This document shows, piece by piece, positions 34,927 through 42,908 of a stretch of 64,000 nucleotides of DNA; the first letter of the stretch is position 1; every line of letters starts with the position of its first letter. The stretch lies in assembly GCA_913045625.1 (NCBI GenBank), contig CAJWPE010000001.1, positions 84,068 to 148,067 of the forward strand, written 5' to 3'. The notes beneath the pieces are model-generated. The model was not told the DNA's origin. It saw only the letters and a program-made list of their open reading frames with translations, and searched no databases. The stretch comes from an uncultured Chloroflexota bacterium (GTDB lineage Bacteria; Chloroflexota; Dehalococcoidia; Lucifugimonadales; UBA826). Position numbers and translations under genes: made by a program.

Positions 34927-35762
34927 AAATAAAGGATAATTTAAATATTTCAGGTGAACTGTTAATGAAAAGTGGTTCTCCAGATTCCCGCCTAGAGGCT
35001 GAAATTTTATTAAGACATGTGTTGAAGATTGATAGAGCTACTATGTTTTCTAACTTAGAAAATGTTTTAGACAATAAACAAGAAAATGATATTGCTGAAT
35101 TAGTTCAAAGAAGACTTGCTAACGAACCCCTTTCTTATATCACTGGAACTAGAGAATTTTATTCACTTGATTTTCAAATAACCTCTGATGTTTTAATTCC
35201 TAGGCAGGAAACAGAAACATTGGTTGATGAGGTAATTAAAATATCTAAAGAAAATCCTTTAAAAATAGTTGATGTAGGAACAGGCAGTGGGGCTATAGCA
35301 ATCGCTTTAGCGGTGAATTTACCGCTGGCGAAAATTATTGCTACAGATATTAGTGTTGATGCGTTACATGTGGCTGAAAGTAATACAAAAATGAATGACG
35401 TGTTTAGCAGGATTAATTTTAAACAGGGTAATTTATTAGATGTATTAGATGAGAAGGTAGATGTCATAGTTTCGAATCCACCTTATATTCCTAGTAATCA
35501 AATAGAACACTTACAGCCGGAAGTAAAAAAAGAGCCACATATAGCTTTAGATGGTGGTAGTGATGGCCTTGAATACATTAGACAATTAATTGGGAATTGT
35601 TCAGAGAATTTAAATGATAATGGACATATATTCATAGAAATAGACCCATCTCAATCAGAAGAAGTATTGGAAATTGCAGATACACATTTTCCGGATGCTA
35701 TAACTGCCATAATTAAAGATTTATCTCAGGACAATAGAGTTTTATCTATACATTTAACTTGA
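34923..35762 (+). CDS. prmC: Release factor glutamine methyltransferase
   Basis: A 279-residue SAM-dependent enzyme. The N-terminal helical domain (1-80) recognises release factors. The Rossmann domain shows VDVGTGSGAIAIALA (SAM site) and the catalytic NPPY in IVSNPPYIPS, with ATDIS as acidic loop. It overlaps prfA by four bases (ATGA) and ends 4 bases from the convergent GuaB3-like gene. Its target is the Gln of the GGQ motif in RF1/RF2. Confidence 0.95.
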   Translation: MKIKDNLNISGELLMKSGSPDSRLEAEILLRHVLKIDRATMFSNLENVLDNKQENDIAELVQRRLANEPLSYITGTREFYSLDFQITSDVLIPRQETETLVDEVIKISKENPLKIVDVGTGSGAIAIALAVNLPLAKIIATDISVDALHVAESNTKMNDVFSRINFKQGNLLDVLDEKVDVIVSNPPYIPSNQIEHLQPEVKKEPHIALDGGSDGLEYIRQLIGNCSENLNDNGHIFIEIDPSQSEEVLEIADTHFPDAITAIIKDLSQDNRVLSIHLT

Positions 35763-35766
35763 AAAG

Positions 35767-36900
35767 TTAAGATAACCCCAATTGATAATGTTTCCCTTCT
35801 GTTTTAATTGATGGAGCTACAATTACTTCAGCTTCATGCATTTCCTGAATGTTTAAAGCTCCAACCATTCCCATACATGCTTTTAAAGCTCCAATAAGGT
35901 TTTGAGTACCGTCTGATACTGATGAAGGACCATAAAATAGTTGTTCTAGGGACCCTTTTGTTCCAACTTCAACCCTAGTTCCTCTAGGTAATGCAGGATG
36001 AGGGCTAGCCATTCCCCAGTTGACCCCTTTTCCAGGTGCTTCAGTAGATTGAGCTAATGGAGTGCCAATCATTACAGCATCAGCTCCAGATGCGATAGCT
36101 TTACATAATTCGCCACCCGTTCTGATGCCACCATCAGTAATAATTGGAACATAACGTCCAGTTTTATGTTGATAGTCATCTCTTGCTTGAGCACAGTCCA
36201 TAGTAGCTGTTACTTGAGGAATGCCAACTCCCGTTACCTCTCGAGTTGTACATGCAGCCCCAGGACCTACTCCTACTAGTACACCGTGTATTCCTGTTTC
36301 CATAATTTCCATAGCCACTTCGTACCCTACACAGTTACCCACCAATATTGGGACATCAACCATTTTTAGTAATTCTGGAAATTGAAGACCTTGCACACTG
36401 TTAGATGAGTGTCTTGCAGTAGTAACAGTAGATTGAACAACTAATATATCTGCACCAGCTTCAACTGCTAGTGGAGATAATTTTTTAGTCGCTGCAGGTG
36501 TAACAGAGACTGCACAAACAGAACCAGTAGCTTTAATTTCTTTAATTCTTTTTTCAATTAAATCTTCTCTTAGTGGAGAGGAGTAAATTTTTTGCATTAC
36601 AGAAGTCACTTCAGATTTAGGAGTCTGAGAAATTTCGTCAATTGCTTCTTGAGGGTTATCGTATCTTGAGTGGACGCCTTCCAAATTCATTACGCTGAGG
36701 GCACCTTGCTTATGCATTGCTCCAGCAAAACTTGGACTAGCAACTGCATCCATAGCAGAGCCCATGATAGGAATATTTATTGAAATTTCACCAACCGTAA
36801 AACTAGTGTCGGTCATTTCAGGGTTGACGGTAATTACACCGGGAGAAATAGCCACTTCATCAAATCCGTACGTTCTTCTTAATTCTCGAAATTTAACCAT
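35767..36900 (-). CDS. GuaB3-type IMP dehydrogenase-related protein
   Basis: A 377-residue TIM-barrel protein of the IMP dehydrogenase/GMP reductase group. PIMGSAMDAVASPSFA is at the N-terminus, GVGPGAACTTREV contains the expected active-site Cys loop, and IITDGGIRTGGELCKAIASG binds phosphate. CBS domains are lacking and GTKGSLEQLFYGPS closes the barrel. This pattern belongs to the GuaB3 subgroup common in Actinobacteria and Chloroflexota, often present beside a true GuaB. The ATG at 36900 follows GGAGA by 8 bases and gives the usual MVKFRELRRTYGFDE start; more upstream starts look spurious. Its precise reaction is unsettled. Confidence 0.88.
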   Translation of the reverse strand: MVKFRELRRTYGFDEVAISPGVITVNPEMTDTSFTVGEISINIPIMGSAMDAVASPSFAGAMHKQGALSVMNLEGVHSRYDNPQEAIDEISQTPKSEVTSVMQKIYSSPLREDLIEKRIKEIKATGSVCAVSVTPAATKKLSPLAVEAGADILVVQSTVTTARHSSNSVQGLQFPELLKMVDVPILVGNCVGYEVAMEIMETGIHGVLVGVGPGAACTTREVTGVGIPQVTATMDCAQARDDYQHKTGRYVPIITDGGIRTGGELCKAIASGADAVMIGTPLAQSTEAPGKGVNWGMASPHPALPRGTRVEVGTKGSLEQLFYGPSSVSDGTQNLIGALKACMGMVGALNIQEMHEAEVIVAPSIKTEGKHYQLGLS

Positions 36901-37018
36901 TTGTTTTTTCTCCATTAAGAACAATAAAATGATATGCAAAAAGTGATCTTATTGTTACCTCAGTGTGCTGTCAACTTCGGTTGAATCAAGATATAAATTG
37001 ATTAAAGGTTAAAAAATA

Positions 37019-38164
37019 ATGGCTGATATTGAAAATCAAATAAAAGAATTTGCTAAATCAATTGGTTTTGATGAAGTGGCTATTACTGATGCCAGTCCAT
37101 TTTTAAATGATGAGAAAGCTGCTCTTGAACGAATTCGTTCAGGAAAAATGGATGGATTGTCTTGGTATACAGAAGAAAGAGTTAAAAAAATGAATCACCC
37201 AGAAATTCTTTTACCAGGTGCCAAATCGATTATTTCACTTTTGACGAGTTATCTTGGTGATGAGCCTGATTCCACAAATTCTTTGAAAGGAAAAATGGCT
37301 AGATATAGCTGGGGAGATGATTATCATAATGTGATCAAAAAAAGATTGAAAATTTTATGTGAAAAACTACCTGATATATTAAATACAGAGGTGAATACTA
37401 GAACTTTTGTTGATGATGGTCCTATGAATGATAGGGCAGCAGCTAGAAGGTCCGGACTGGGTTGGGTTGGTAAAAATACCAACATTTTGAATGGGAAATA
37501 CGGTTCTTGGTTTTTTTTGTCGCAGGTGATTTTGGATGTTGATTTAACTAATGATTCTCCTTTAAATAAAACTTGTGGAAGTTGTGTTCGTTGTATTGAT
37601 GCGTGTCCTACTGGTGCTATAAATGATTCATATGAAATTGATAATCAAAAATGTATTAGCTATTTAACTATAGAGTTAAAAGGAAACATTCCTGTTGATT
37701 TAAGACCCTTAATGGGTGATTGGGTTTTTGGATGTGATATTTGTCAGGATGTTTGTCCAGTAAATAGAAAAGCTCAAAAAGGAAGTTCGATTGAATTTCG
37801 ACAGAGACCAGGATTTTCAACACCAGATTTAATTCAAATATTAGAAATGGATCAAGCTGAATTTAGTAAAACTTATAAAAATAGTCCTGTTAAGCGTACA
37901 AAATTAATTGGATTAAAAAGAAATGCTTGTGTTGCTCTGGGCAATAATAAAAATCCTGATGCTGTTCAGCCTTTGAATGAAATTTTAATGAATGAAAATA
38001 ATTTGCTTAAATCACATGCAGCTTGGGCTCTTGGACAAATTGGGGGTATTGATGCGGTCAATTATTTAAAGCAAGCTTTAGAAAATGAAAAAGATGAAGA
38101 TGTTTTATTAGAAGTAAATTTGGCTATTGGTTTCTGTGAAGAGAATCAAAATGTGAGTGTATGA
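37019..38164 (+). CDS. queG: Epoxyqueuosine reductase QueG
   Basis: A 381-residue cobalamin- and iron-sulfur-dependent enzyme that makes queuosine from epoxyqueuosine in tRNA. Two [4Fe-4S] motifs are seen: CGSCVRCIDACPTGAI and CDICQDVCPVNRKAQ. VDDGPMNDRAAARRSGLGWVG near residue 140 is the usual active-site region. The last 80 residues contain a HEAT-like pair (LKSHAAWALGQIGG). The start is the ATG at 37019 after a weak AAAGG. Its stop overlaps the next gene by ATGA, so the two are coupled. Confidence 0.94.
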   Translation: MADIENQIKEFAKSIGFDEVAITDASPFLNDEKAALERIRSGKMDGLSWYTEERVKKMNHPEILLPGAKSIISLLTSYLGDEPDSTNSLKGKMARYSWGDDYHNVIKKRLKILCEKLPDILNTEVNTRTFVDDGPMNDRAAARRSGLGWVGKNTNILNGKYGSWFFLSQVILDVDLTNDSPLNKTCGSCVRCIDACPTGAINDSYEIDNQKCISYLTIELKGNIPVDLRPLMGDWVFGCDICQDVCPVNRKAQKGSSIEFRQRPGFSTPDLIQILEMDQAEFSKTYKNSPVKRTKLIGLKRNACVALGNNKNPDAVQPLNEILMNENNLLKSHAAWALGQIGGIDAVNYLKQALENEKDEDVLLEVNLAIGFCEENQNVSV

Positions 38165-38919
38165 GTAGAGTATTTTTAGTTAATGTTGGATCAAACGCTA
38201 GCCATAGTTTTTGTAGCCCAATTTTTGATGATAGAACATTTGAATTTATTCCTATTCCGGAAGATAGAGATTTAGATCCATTATTTGGAATTCAGTATAA
38301 ACAATTAAAATCTTTTAATTTTCCTGAAAATGATCTTATGGAATTTATTCCTGAAAGATTTTGGGGTAAAACTATGCACAGTGATCCTGAATTCGACACT
38401 TTTACTTATGGAGATAATTGTGAAGTTAATCCTCGAGCTAGTTCTTTAAAAACTGTTCAAAGAGGTGATTTTTTGTTGTTTTTATCAAGATTACAGTCTT
38501 GGAGAAATAACAAGTTTCAAAACGAATTTGGTTTTTATTTTATAGGGTATTTGCACATTGATCAGATTATAAAATCAGTGAATTCTTCTTTAGATTCTTT
38601 ATTGATGGATAGGTTTGCAATTAATGCACATGTTAGACGTGGAATGTCAGATCAAAATTTATGGGATAAGTTCTGGTTGTTTGGTGGCTCTTCTTGGTCT
38701 AAAAGATTTAATAGAGCTGTTCCAGTTACCAGAGAACTATGTGACCAAGTTTTTTTAACATCACAAGGTTTAAATTGGAATTGGGACGAGAAAAGATCTG
38801 ATTTACAAGTAATTGGTTCTTATACACGAACAGTGAGACCTGTAATTGATCAAAGTGATGACACTCAAAAATGTAGATACAGCACGCTGTGGAGTTGGAT
38901 TAATAAATATTGTGATTAA
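38161..38919 (+). CDS. Putative nucleotide-modification-associated (Nmad3-like) protein
   Basis: A 252-residue protein that starts FLVNVGSNASHSFCSPIFDD and continues FEFIPIPED; GDFLLFLSRLQSW and FYFIGYLHID, in the middle, recall PUA/EVE-like folds that bind modified bases. This pattern resembles the family called nucleotide modification associated domain 3, which is assigned from memory and unproven here. The second half is rich in Trp and Arg (LWDKFWLFGGSSWSKRF). It overlaps queG by four bases, so it may act with a deazaguanine base or with tRNA. Function unknown. Confidence 0.6.
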   Translation: MSRVFLVNVGSNASHSFCSPIFDDRTFEFIPIPEDRDLDPLFGIQYKQLKSFNFPENDLMEFIPERFWGKTMHSDPEFDTFTYGDNCEVNPRASSLKTVQRGDFLLFLSRLQSWRNNKFQNEFGFYFIGYLHIDQIIKSVNSSLDSLLMDRFAINAHVRRGMSDQNLWDKFWLFGGSSWSKRFNRAVPVTRELCDQVFLTSQGLNWNWDEKRSDLQVIGSYTRTVRPVIDQSDDTQKCRYSTLWSWINKYCD

Positions 38920-38924
38920 TTTGA

Positions 38925-39500
38925 CTAAGTGGCTTGGCATTTATTGCAAACGCTTGAAAGTTCTAATGAATGGGAATCAACGGATACATTGTAAATTGAT
39001 TCAATTTTTTTAATTTCTTTTTCAATAGCTTTTTCAAATATGCTGTCAAGTTCAATATCATTAATGGATCCACATGATTTACAAAAAATATGGTGATGGT
39101 GATCATCCCCAACACCACTTAAACAAATTACTTTGGTGTTTTCAGGGGTTTGGAATTCATCAACTATGTTTTTATCTTTCAGATCATTGATATTTCTATA
39201 AATCGAGGAGACGGCTATTTGTCCGTTTGAAAGCCGAATAATATCTTCAACCGTTAATGGCTTTTTATACATCATCAAAATTATCAGAAGATTAATTCTT
39301 GGTTGAGTGAGGGGTACATTAGAATTTTTTAGAATATTTCTGCATTTTTCATACAATTCTTTTTGAGTTTCAGGAGTATTTTTTACAGATAATTCTGTTG
39401 ATCCGCATATTTTTAGGCATTGCTCGTATATTTTTTTTTCACGATCACTATCAAATGTGAGGTTTTTATCTGAATCGTTTATGTGTGAATCTGTTGACAT
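38925..39500 (-). CDS. Fur-family metal regulator, probably Zur
   Basis: A 191-residue Fur-family repressor with an unusually long N-terminal extension of about 55 residues. The winged helix lies near LTQPRINLLIILMMYKKPLT to AVSSIYRNINDL. The metal sites are HHHHIFCKSC in the middle and CNKC at the end, giving the CxxC pairs of the structural zinc. It is divergent from znuA, so zinc is the likely signal; Fur or Mur are alternatives. Start: ATG at 39500, with TTG at 39503 just before it. The znuA -35 element lies within its first codons. Confidence 0.85.
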   Translation of the reverse strand: MSTDSHINDSDKNLTFDSDREKKIYEQCLKICGSTELSVKNTPETQKELYEKCRNILKNSNVPLTQPRINLLIILMMYKKPLTVEDIIRLSNGQIAVSSIYRNINDLKDKNIVDEFQTPENTKVICLSGVGDDHHHHIFCKSCGSINDIELDSIFEKAIEKEIKKIESIYNVSVDSHSLELSSVCNKCQAT

Positions 39501-39522
39501 CAAGCATATAACCTATTATATT
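39494..39522 (+). promoter_or_regulatory. Near-consensus sigma-70 promoter of znuA
   Basis: TTGACA (39494-39499) and TATATT (39517-39522) are separated by 17 bases. The -35 box overlaps the start codon region of the divergent regulator. The tandem operator candidate begins at the last base of the -10 box, so the predicted start of transcription lies inside it. Confidence 0.75.
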
Positions 39523-39555
39523 TGGGAATGATTCTCATTTGGGAATCAATCTCAT
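39522..39555. promoter_or_regulatory. Tandem 17-bp operator candidate for the Fur/Zur regulator
   Basis: TTGGGAATGATTCTCAT (39522-39538) is followed without a gap by TTGGGAATCAATCTCAT (39539-39555). The units differ at three central positions. Each is a partial palindrome (GGGAATnATTCTC type) with the AT-rich centre of Fur-family boxes. The position over the znuA transcription start fits repression in zinc-replete cells. Confidence 0.8.
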
Positions 39556-39572
39556 TGTAAGGATAATTAAAA

Positions 39573-40559
39573 ATGAAATTAAAATATTTTCTAAACTTTA
39601 CCATTCTTTGTATATCAATGTTAATTGTTGCGTGTACAACTGCTGACGATAGTTCAGCTAGCGATTCAAATCAAGTGACTGTGGAAGAATCTAGTAAATA
39701 TTCTGTTATAGCTTCTACGCCCATGATTGGTGAATTTGTAAAACAGGTAGCAAAAGATTCTGTTGATGTGGACATATTAATGCCTTATCAGGTTAATCCT
39801 CATAACTTTGAAGCAACTGCAAAAGATGTAATAAAACTTAACAATGCTGATTTAGTATTTTTTGTAGGCATAAAATATGAATCTGCTGGCTTATTAAAAC
39901 TATTGGAAAATGCTTCTAAATCTGAAGCAGCATTAGTAGAAATAGGATCAAAAGTTGATCCTATTGAATTCAAAGAAGAGGATGATCACGATGATCACGG
40001 TGGTCATGAAGGTCATGAAGGTCATGGCCATGGACTGTATGATCCACATTTTTGGTTTGATCCTACTAAAGTCGAATTAGCAGTTAAAGAGATTGCCGCT
40101 CAATTAATCAATTTAGATCCTGACAATCAAAATGCTTATCAGTCATCATCTGATGCTTATATTTCAGAATTAAGAGCTTTAGATCAGGAACTAAATGATT
40201 TAATTCAATCAGTTCCATCTGATAATCGAAAAATGATAACTACTCACGAAGCTTTGGGTTATTTGGAAGCTCGATACGGTATTGAAATTGTTGGAACTGT
40301 AATCCCTTCTTTTTCTACTGAAGAAGGTGTTGCTCCAAAAGATTTGACAGGAGTGATTGAAAAAATAAAAGAACATGACATGAAGATAATGTTTTTAGAA
40401 TCTGAGTCTCCTTCAAAAGGAGCAGAAGTAGTAGCTCAAGAGACTGGTGTCAGATTAGTTTCAGGTTTATGGGTAGAAACATTAAGGTCTGCTGATGAAT
40501 CTTATGTAGATTTCTTAAGATCAAATGTCAGCATAATTGTGGACAATTTAAAACAATAG
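39573..40559 (+). CDS. znuA: Zinc ABC transporter substrate-binding lipoprotein
   Basis: A 328-residue cluster A-I binding protein. A signal peptide ends in the lipobox LIVAC at about residue 21, so the Cys is lipidated and the protein is membrane-anchored outside the cytoplasm. Metal His residues are expected in PHNFEATAKD and DPHFWFDP, then MITTHEALGY and an Asp or Glu near the end. The loop DHDDHGGHEGHEGHGHG holds eight His and marks zinc rather than manganese binders. It follows a strong promoter and the tandem operator, and is divergent from the regulator. Confidence 0.94.
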   Translation: MKLKYFLNFTILCISMLIVACTTADDSSASDSNQVTVEESSKYSVIASTPMIGEFVKQVAKDSVDVDILMPYQVNPHNFEATAKDVIKLNNADLVFFVGIKYESAGLLKLLENASKSEAALVEIGSKVDPIEFKEEDDHDDHGGHEGHEGHGHGLYDPHFWFDPTKVELAVKEIAAQLINLDPDNQNAYQSSSDAYISELRALDQELNDLIQSVPSDNRKMITTHEALGYLEARYGIEIVGTVIPSFSTEEGVAPKDLTGVIEKIKEHDMKIMFLESESPSKGAEVVAQETGVRLVSGLWVETLRSADESYVDFLRSNVSIIVDNLKQ

Positions 40560-40589
40560 GTAGTAAAAAAATAGTTAGGAGGTATAGCT

Positions 40590-40766
40590 ATGAGTATTCA
40601 TCAAGAGATTTTAGATGCATTTGAAACATATGTTGCAGAGTCTGGAAATTTTGAGGCAAAGGGAGTTAAAGCTTCCGCAGCTCGAGCACGTAAGGCGCTT
40701 GCAGAAATAGGCAAATTATCTAAGTCGAGACGAGCAGAAATTCAAGAAAAGAAGAACAGCTTGTAA
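40590..40766 (+). CDS. Small histone H1-like (Hc1-type) basic protein
   Basis: A 58-residue protein. An acidic-aromatic N-terminal part (EILDAFETYVAESG) is followed by KGVKASAARARKALAEIGKL, a pattern like the KGNKAAGTRARKALQELKKL of bacterial Hc1/histone H1-like proteins. It has one of the best ribosome sites here, AGGAGG 7 bases before ATG, and so is probably made in quantity. It lies 30 bases after znuA and is followed by a long inverted repeat. It may bind DNA; its place within the zinc locus is unexplained. Confidence 0.72.
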   Translation: MSIHQEILDAFETYVAESGNFEAKGVKASAARARKALAEIGKLSKSRRAEIQEKKNSL

Positions 40767-40808
40767 TAAATTTACCCACATAAAGCCAAGCATATTATGT
40801 TTGGGGGG

Positions 40809-40863
40809 CCATCTCATATAACCCCATTTCCTTGCGACATTGGAATAACATTATGTGAGATGG
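40809..40863 (+). repeat. 13-bp stem-loop between the H1-like and DsrE-like genes
   Basis: CCATCTCATATAA (40809-40821) pairs along its whole length with TTATGTGAGATGG (40851-40863), with one T-G. The 29-base loop can form a minor TTCC/GGAA stem (40828-40831 with 40842-40845), and GGGG just before it may compete for CCCC at 40822-40825. No T-run follows; it is a processing, attenuation or mRNA-stability element candidate. Confidence 0.7.
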
Positions 40864-40927
40864 TCTGATTTGCTACTACGATTTTATACGAGTATATTGA
40901 CGATATATTTAAAAGAGGTGTTCACTA

Positions 40928-41290
40928 ATGAAAGTAGCTTATGTTTTAAACACTCCCAATGCGGCTAACTATAAAGTTGGCGACATGATTTTGCCTCAGT
41001 TAGAAGCGGGCAATCACGGAGTAGATGTTTTGGGAATTTTTTTCTTTGACGACAATGCCTTTATGTTGCGTAAGGGAGATCCAAAAGGAGAAAGGTTAGC
41101 TAAAATTGCTAAGGAAAAAGGAATGTTGATTATGATGTGTGATCAATGTGCTATACAAAGAGGCTTAGCAACTGGTGAGGCAGGTGATGCTACACCAAGT
41201 GGTGTTGTGGATGGAGTAGCGGTAGGCTGTTTTCCTGACTTGTATGCAGCGTTAGCTCCTAATCCTCCTGATCAAGTCATTTCTTTGTAA
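40928..41290 (+). CDS. DsrE-like small sulfur-relay-fold protein
   Basis: A 120-residue protein that fits the DsrE/DsrF/TusD-type fold: KVAYVLNTPNAANYKVGDMI at the start, LGIFFFDDNAFMLRKGD in the middle, then GMLIMMCDQCAIQRGLA with a CxxC at the position of the active Cys in the family, and a Gly-rich GVAVGCFPDLY end. Such proteins carry persulfides or bind small ligands. It is 15 bases before znuC, with an AGAGG 8 bases before its start, and is probably co-transcribed with the importer genes. A role in metal delivery is possible but not shown. Confidence 0.68.
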   Translation: MKVAYVLNTPNAANYKVGDMILPQLEAGNHGVDVLGIFFFDDNAFMLRKGDPKGERLAKIAKEKGMLIMMCDQCAIQRGLATGEAGDATPSGVVDGVAVGCFPDLYAALAPNPPDQVISL

Positions 41291-41305
41291 TGAAAATTAT
41301 AAATT

Positions 41306-42091
41306 ATGATCGAAGACACATTAAATAATGCCTGTCCTATAGTATCTGAAGGTTGTTGCGTCGAGTTTGGTAATGAATTAATACTTGATGATGTGACATT
41401 TTCTGTAACAGAAGGGACTTTAGTTGCTGTAGTTGGCCCCAATGGGGGTGGTAAGACTACATTATTTAATGTGATTTCAGGATTGATTCCTCTTACTCAT
41501 GGCTCACTCAAAATAAAAGGCTTATCACCTGAAGAATCTCAAGGTGTAATAGGGTATGTTCCTCAAAATGAAAATGTGAATTGGAATTTTTCTCTAACAG
41601 CTAGGCAAATTGTTACGATGGGTTTAACAAAAAATAATTCTTTTTTACCACTTACATCTAAAAAAGATAAAGCTTTAATTGAAAGTTCTTTAGATAAAGT
41701 TGGATTATTAGACAGGATAGATGATCGTGTTGAAGAAATGTCTGGAGGACAACGCCAACGTGTTTTTATAGCTAAAACTTTGGCACAAGGTGCTGAAGTG
41801 TTGTTGCTTGATGAAGCTTTTAGTGGTGTGGATGTAGGATCTCAAGAAGATTTGATCAACGTGTTAAAAAAACTTAGAGATGATGGTAAAACAATTTTAA
41901 TGGCCACACATGATTTGAATACTCTTTCAGATCGATTTGATGAAGTTTTATGTTTAAACAGGCATTGTTGCGCTTACGGTGATCCGCTAAAAGTGTTTAC
42001 TCCAGATGTATTACAAGAATTGTATGGATCTCATAGAGCAATGTTTGAAAACCATGCTTTAGGCAATCACGGGCATCAAAATGGGGTTTGA
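41306..42091 (+). CDS. znuC: Zinc ABC transporter ATP-binding protein
   Basis: A 261-residue ATPase. Walker A is GPNGGGKTT (near residue 48), the Q-loop is in VPQNENVNW, the signature is MSGGQRQR, Walker B is VLLLDEA and the switch His is in MATHDLN. The C-terminal tail is His-containing (HALGNHGHQ), common in zinc and manganese systems. It overlaps the start of znuB by 11 bases. It would power ZnuB with ZnuA as binder. Confidence 0.92.
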   Translation: MIEDTLNNACPIVSEGCCVEFGNELILDDVTFSVTEGTLVAVVGPNGGGKTTLFNVISGLIPLTHGSLKIKGLSPEESQGVIGYVPQNENVNWNFSLTARQIVTMGLTKNNSFLPLTSKKDKALIESSLDKVGLLDRIDDRVEEMSGGQRQRVFIAKTLAQGAEVLLLDEAFSGVDVGSQEDLINVLKKLRDDGKTILMATHDLNTLSDRFDEVLCLNRHCCAYGDPLKVFTPDVLQELYGSHRAMFENHALGNHGHQNGV

Positions 42092-42908
42092 ATATTTTCT
42101 AGAACCTTTTTCTTATGATTTTATGGTTCGATCTTTAATAGTAGCTATGATGGTTGGAGTGATGTTGCCTTTACTTGGGGCATATGTAATTAATAGAAAT
42201 ATGGAGTTTATGGGGGATGCAATAGCACATGCCAGTTTACCTGGATTAATTATTGGTTTAATTCTGGGAGTTAGTGTTTTTGTAGCTTCGATTCCTTCTT
42301 CCGTTTTAATAGCATTACTTATTGGATATTTGATTAATAAATCAAGTCTTGGTGAAGGGACAGCAATTGGAATTATTTTTTCGTCTATGTTTGCATTGGG
42401 ATTTATTTTATTGTCCATATTTGATCATATTGCTTTGAGTGTTGAAGATGTATTGTTGGGTCAAATTTTAGGGGTATCCGATTTTGATGTGTATATTACT
42501 TTGGTTTTGACTGGAATTGTTATAGTGACTTTGCTTGTTTTTCATAAACAATTTTTGTTTTTAGCTTTTGATCCTGTGGGAGCTAAAGTTTCTGGTTTAA
42601 ATACACAATTATTGAATAATATTTTTTTAATTCTTTTGGCTCTATCAATTATGGGATCTTTGCAATCTGTTGGTATAATCCTGCTGTTAAGTATGTTGAT
42701 TACGCCAGCAGCTGCAGCTAAGATTGTGATGAAAAACTTTTATGCTTTAATGATTGTAGGTAGCTTATTTGGGGTTATATCCTCAGTGAGTGGATTATAT
42801 CTTTCTTATTATTTGGATTTACCGTCAGGGCCATCCATGGCTTTATCTGCTACAAGTATTTTCGTAGTTGTTTGGAGTTTAAGGAAAGGCCTAATGTATG
42901 GAAAATGA
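42081..42908 (+). CDS. znuB: Zinc ABC transporter permease
   Basis: A 275-residue ABC-3 family membrane protein with about eight hydrophobic helices. The N-terminal MEFMGDAIAHASLPGL is the usual family motif; QSVGIILLLSMLITPAAAA is the loop that meets the ATPase. It overlaps znuC upstream and the MFS gene downstream (11 bases), so all three are translated together. It carries zinc across the inner membrane. Confidence 0.92.
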   Translation: MGFEYFLEPFSYDFMVRSLIVAMMVGVMLPLLGAYVINRNMEFMGDAIAHASLPGLIIGLILGVSVFVASIPSSVLIALLIGYLINKSSLGEGTAIGIIFSSMFALGFILLSIFDHIALSVEDVLLGQILGVSDFDVYITLVLTGIVIVTLLVFHKQFLFLAFDPVGAKVSGLNTQLLNNIFLILLALSIMGSLQSVGIILLLSMLITPAAAAKIVMKNFYALMIVGSLFGVISSVSGLYLSYYLDLPSGPSMALSATSIFVVVWSLRKGLMYGK

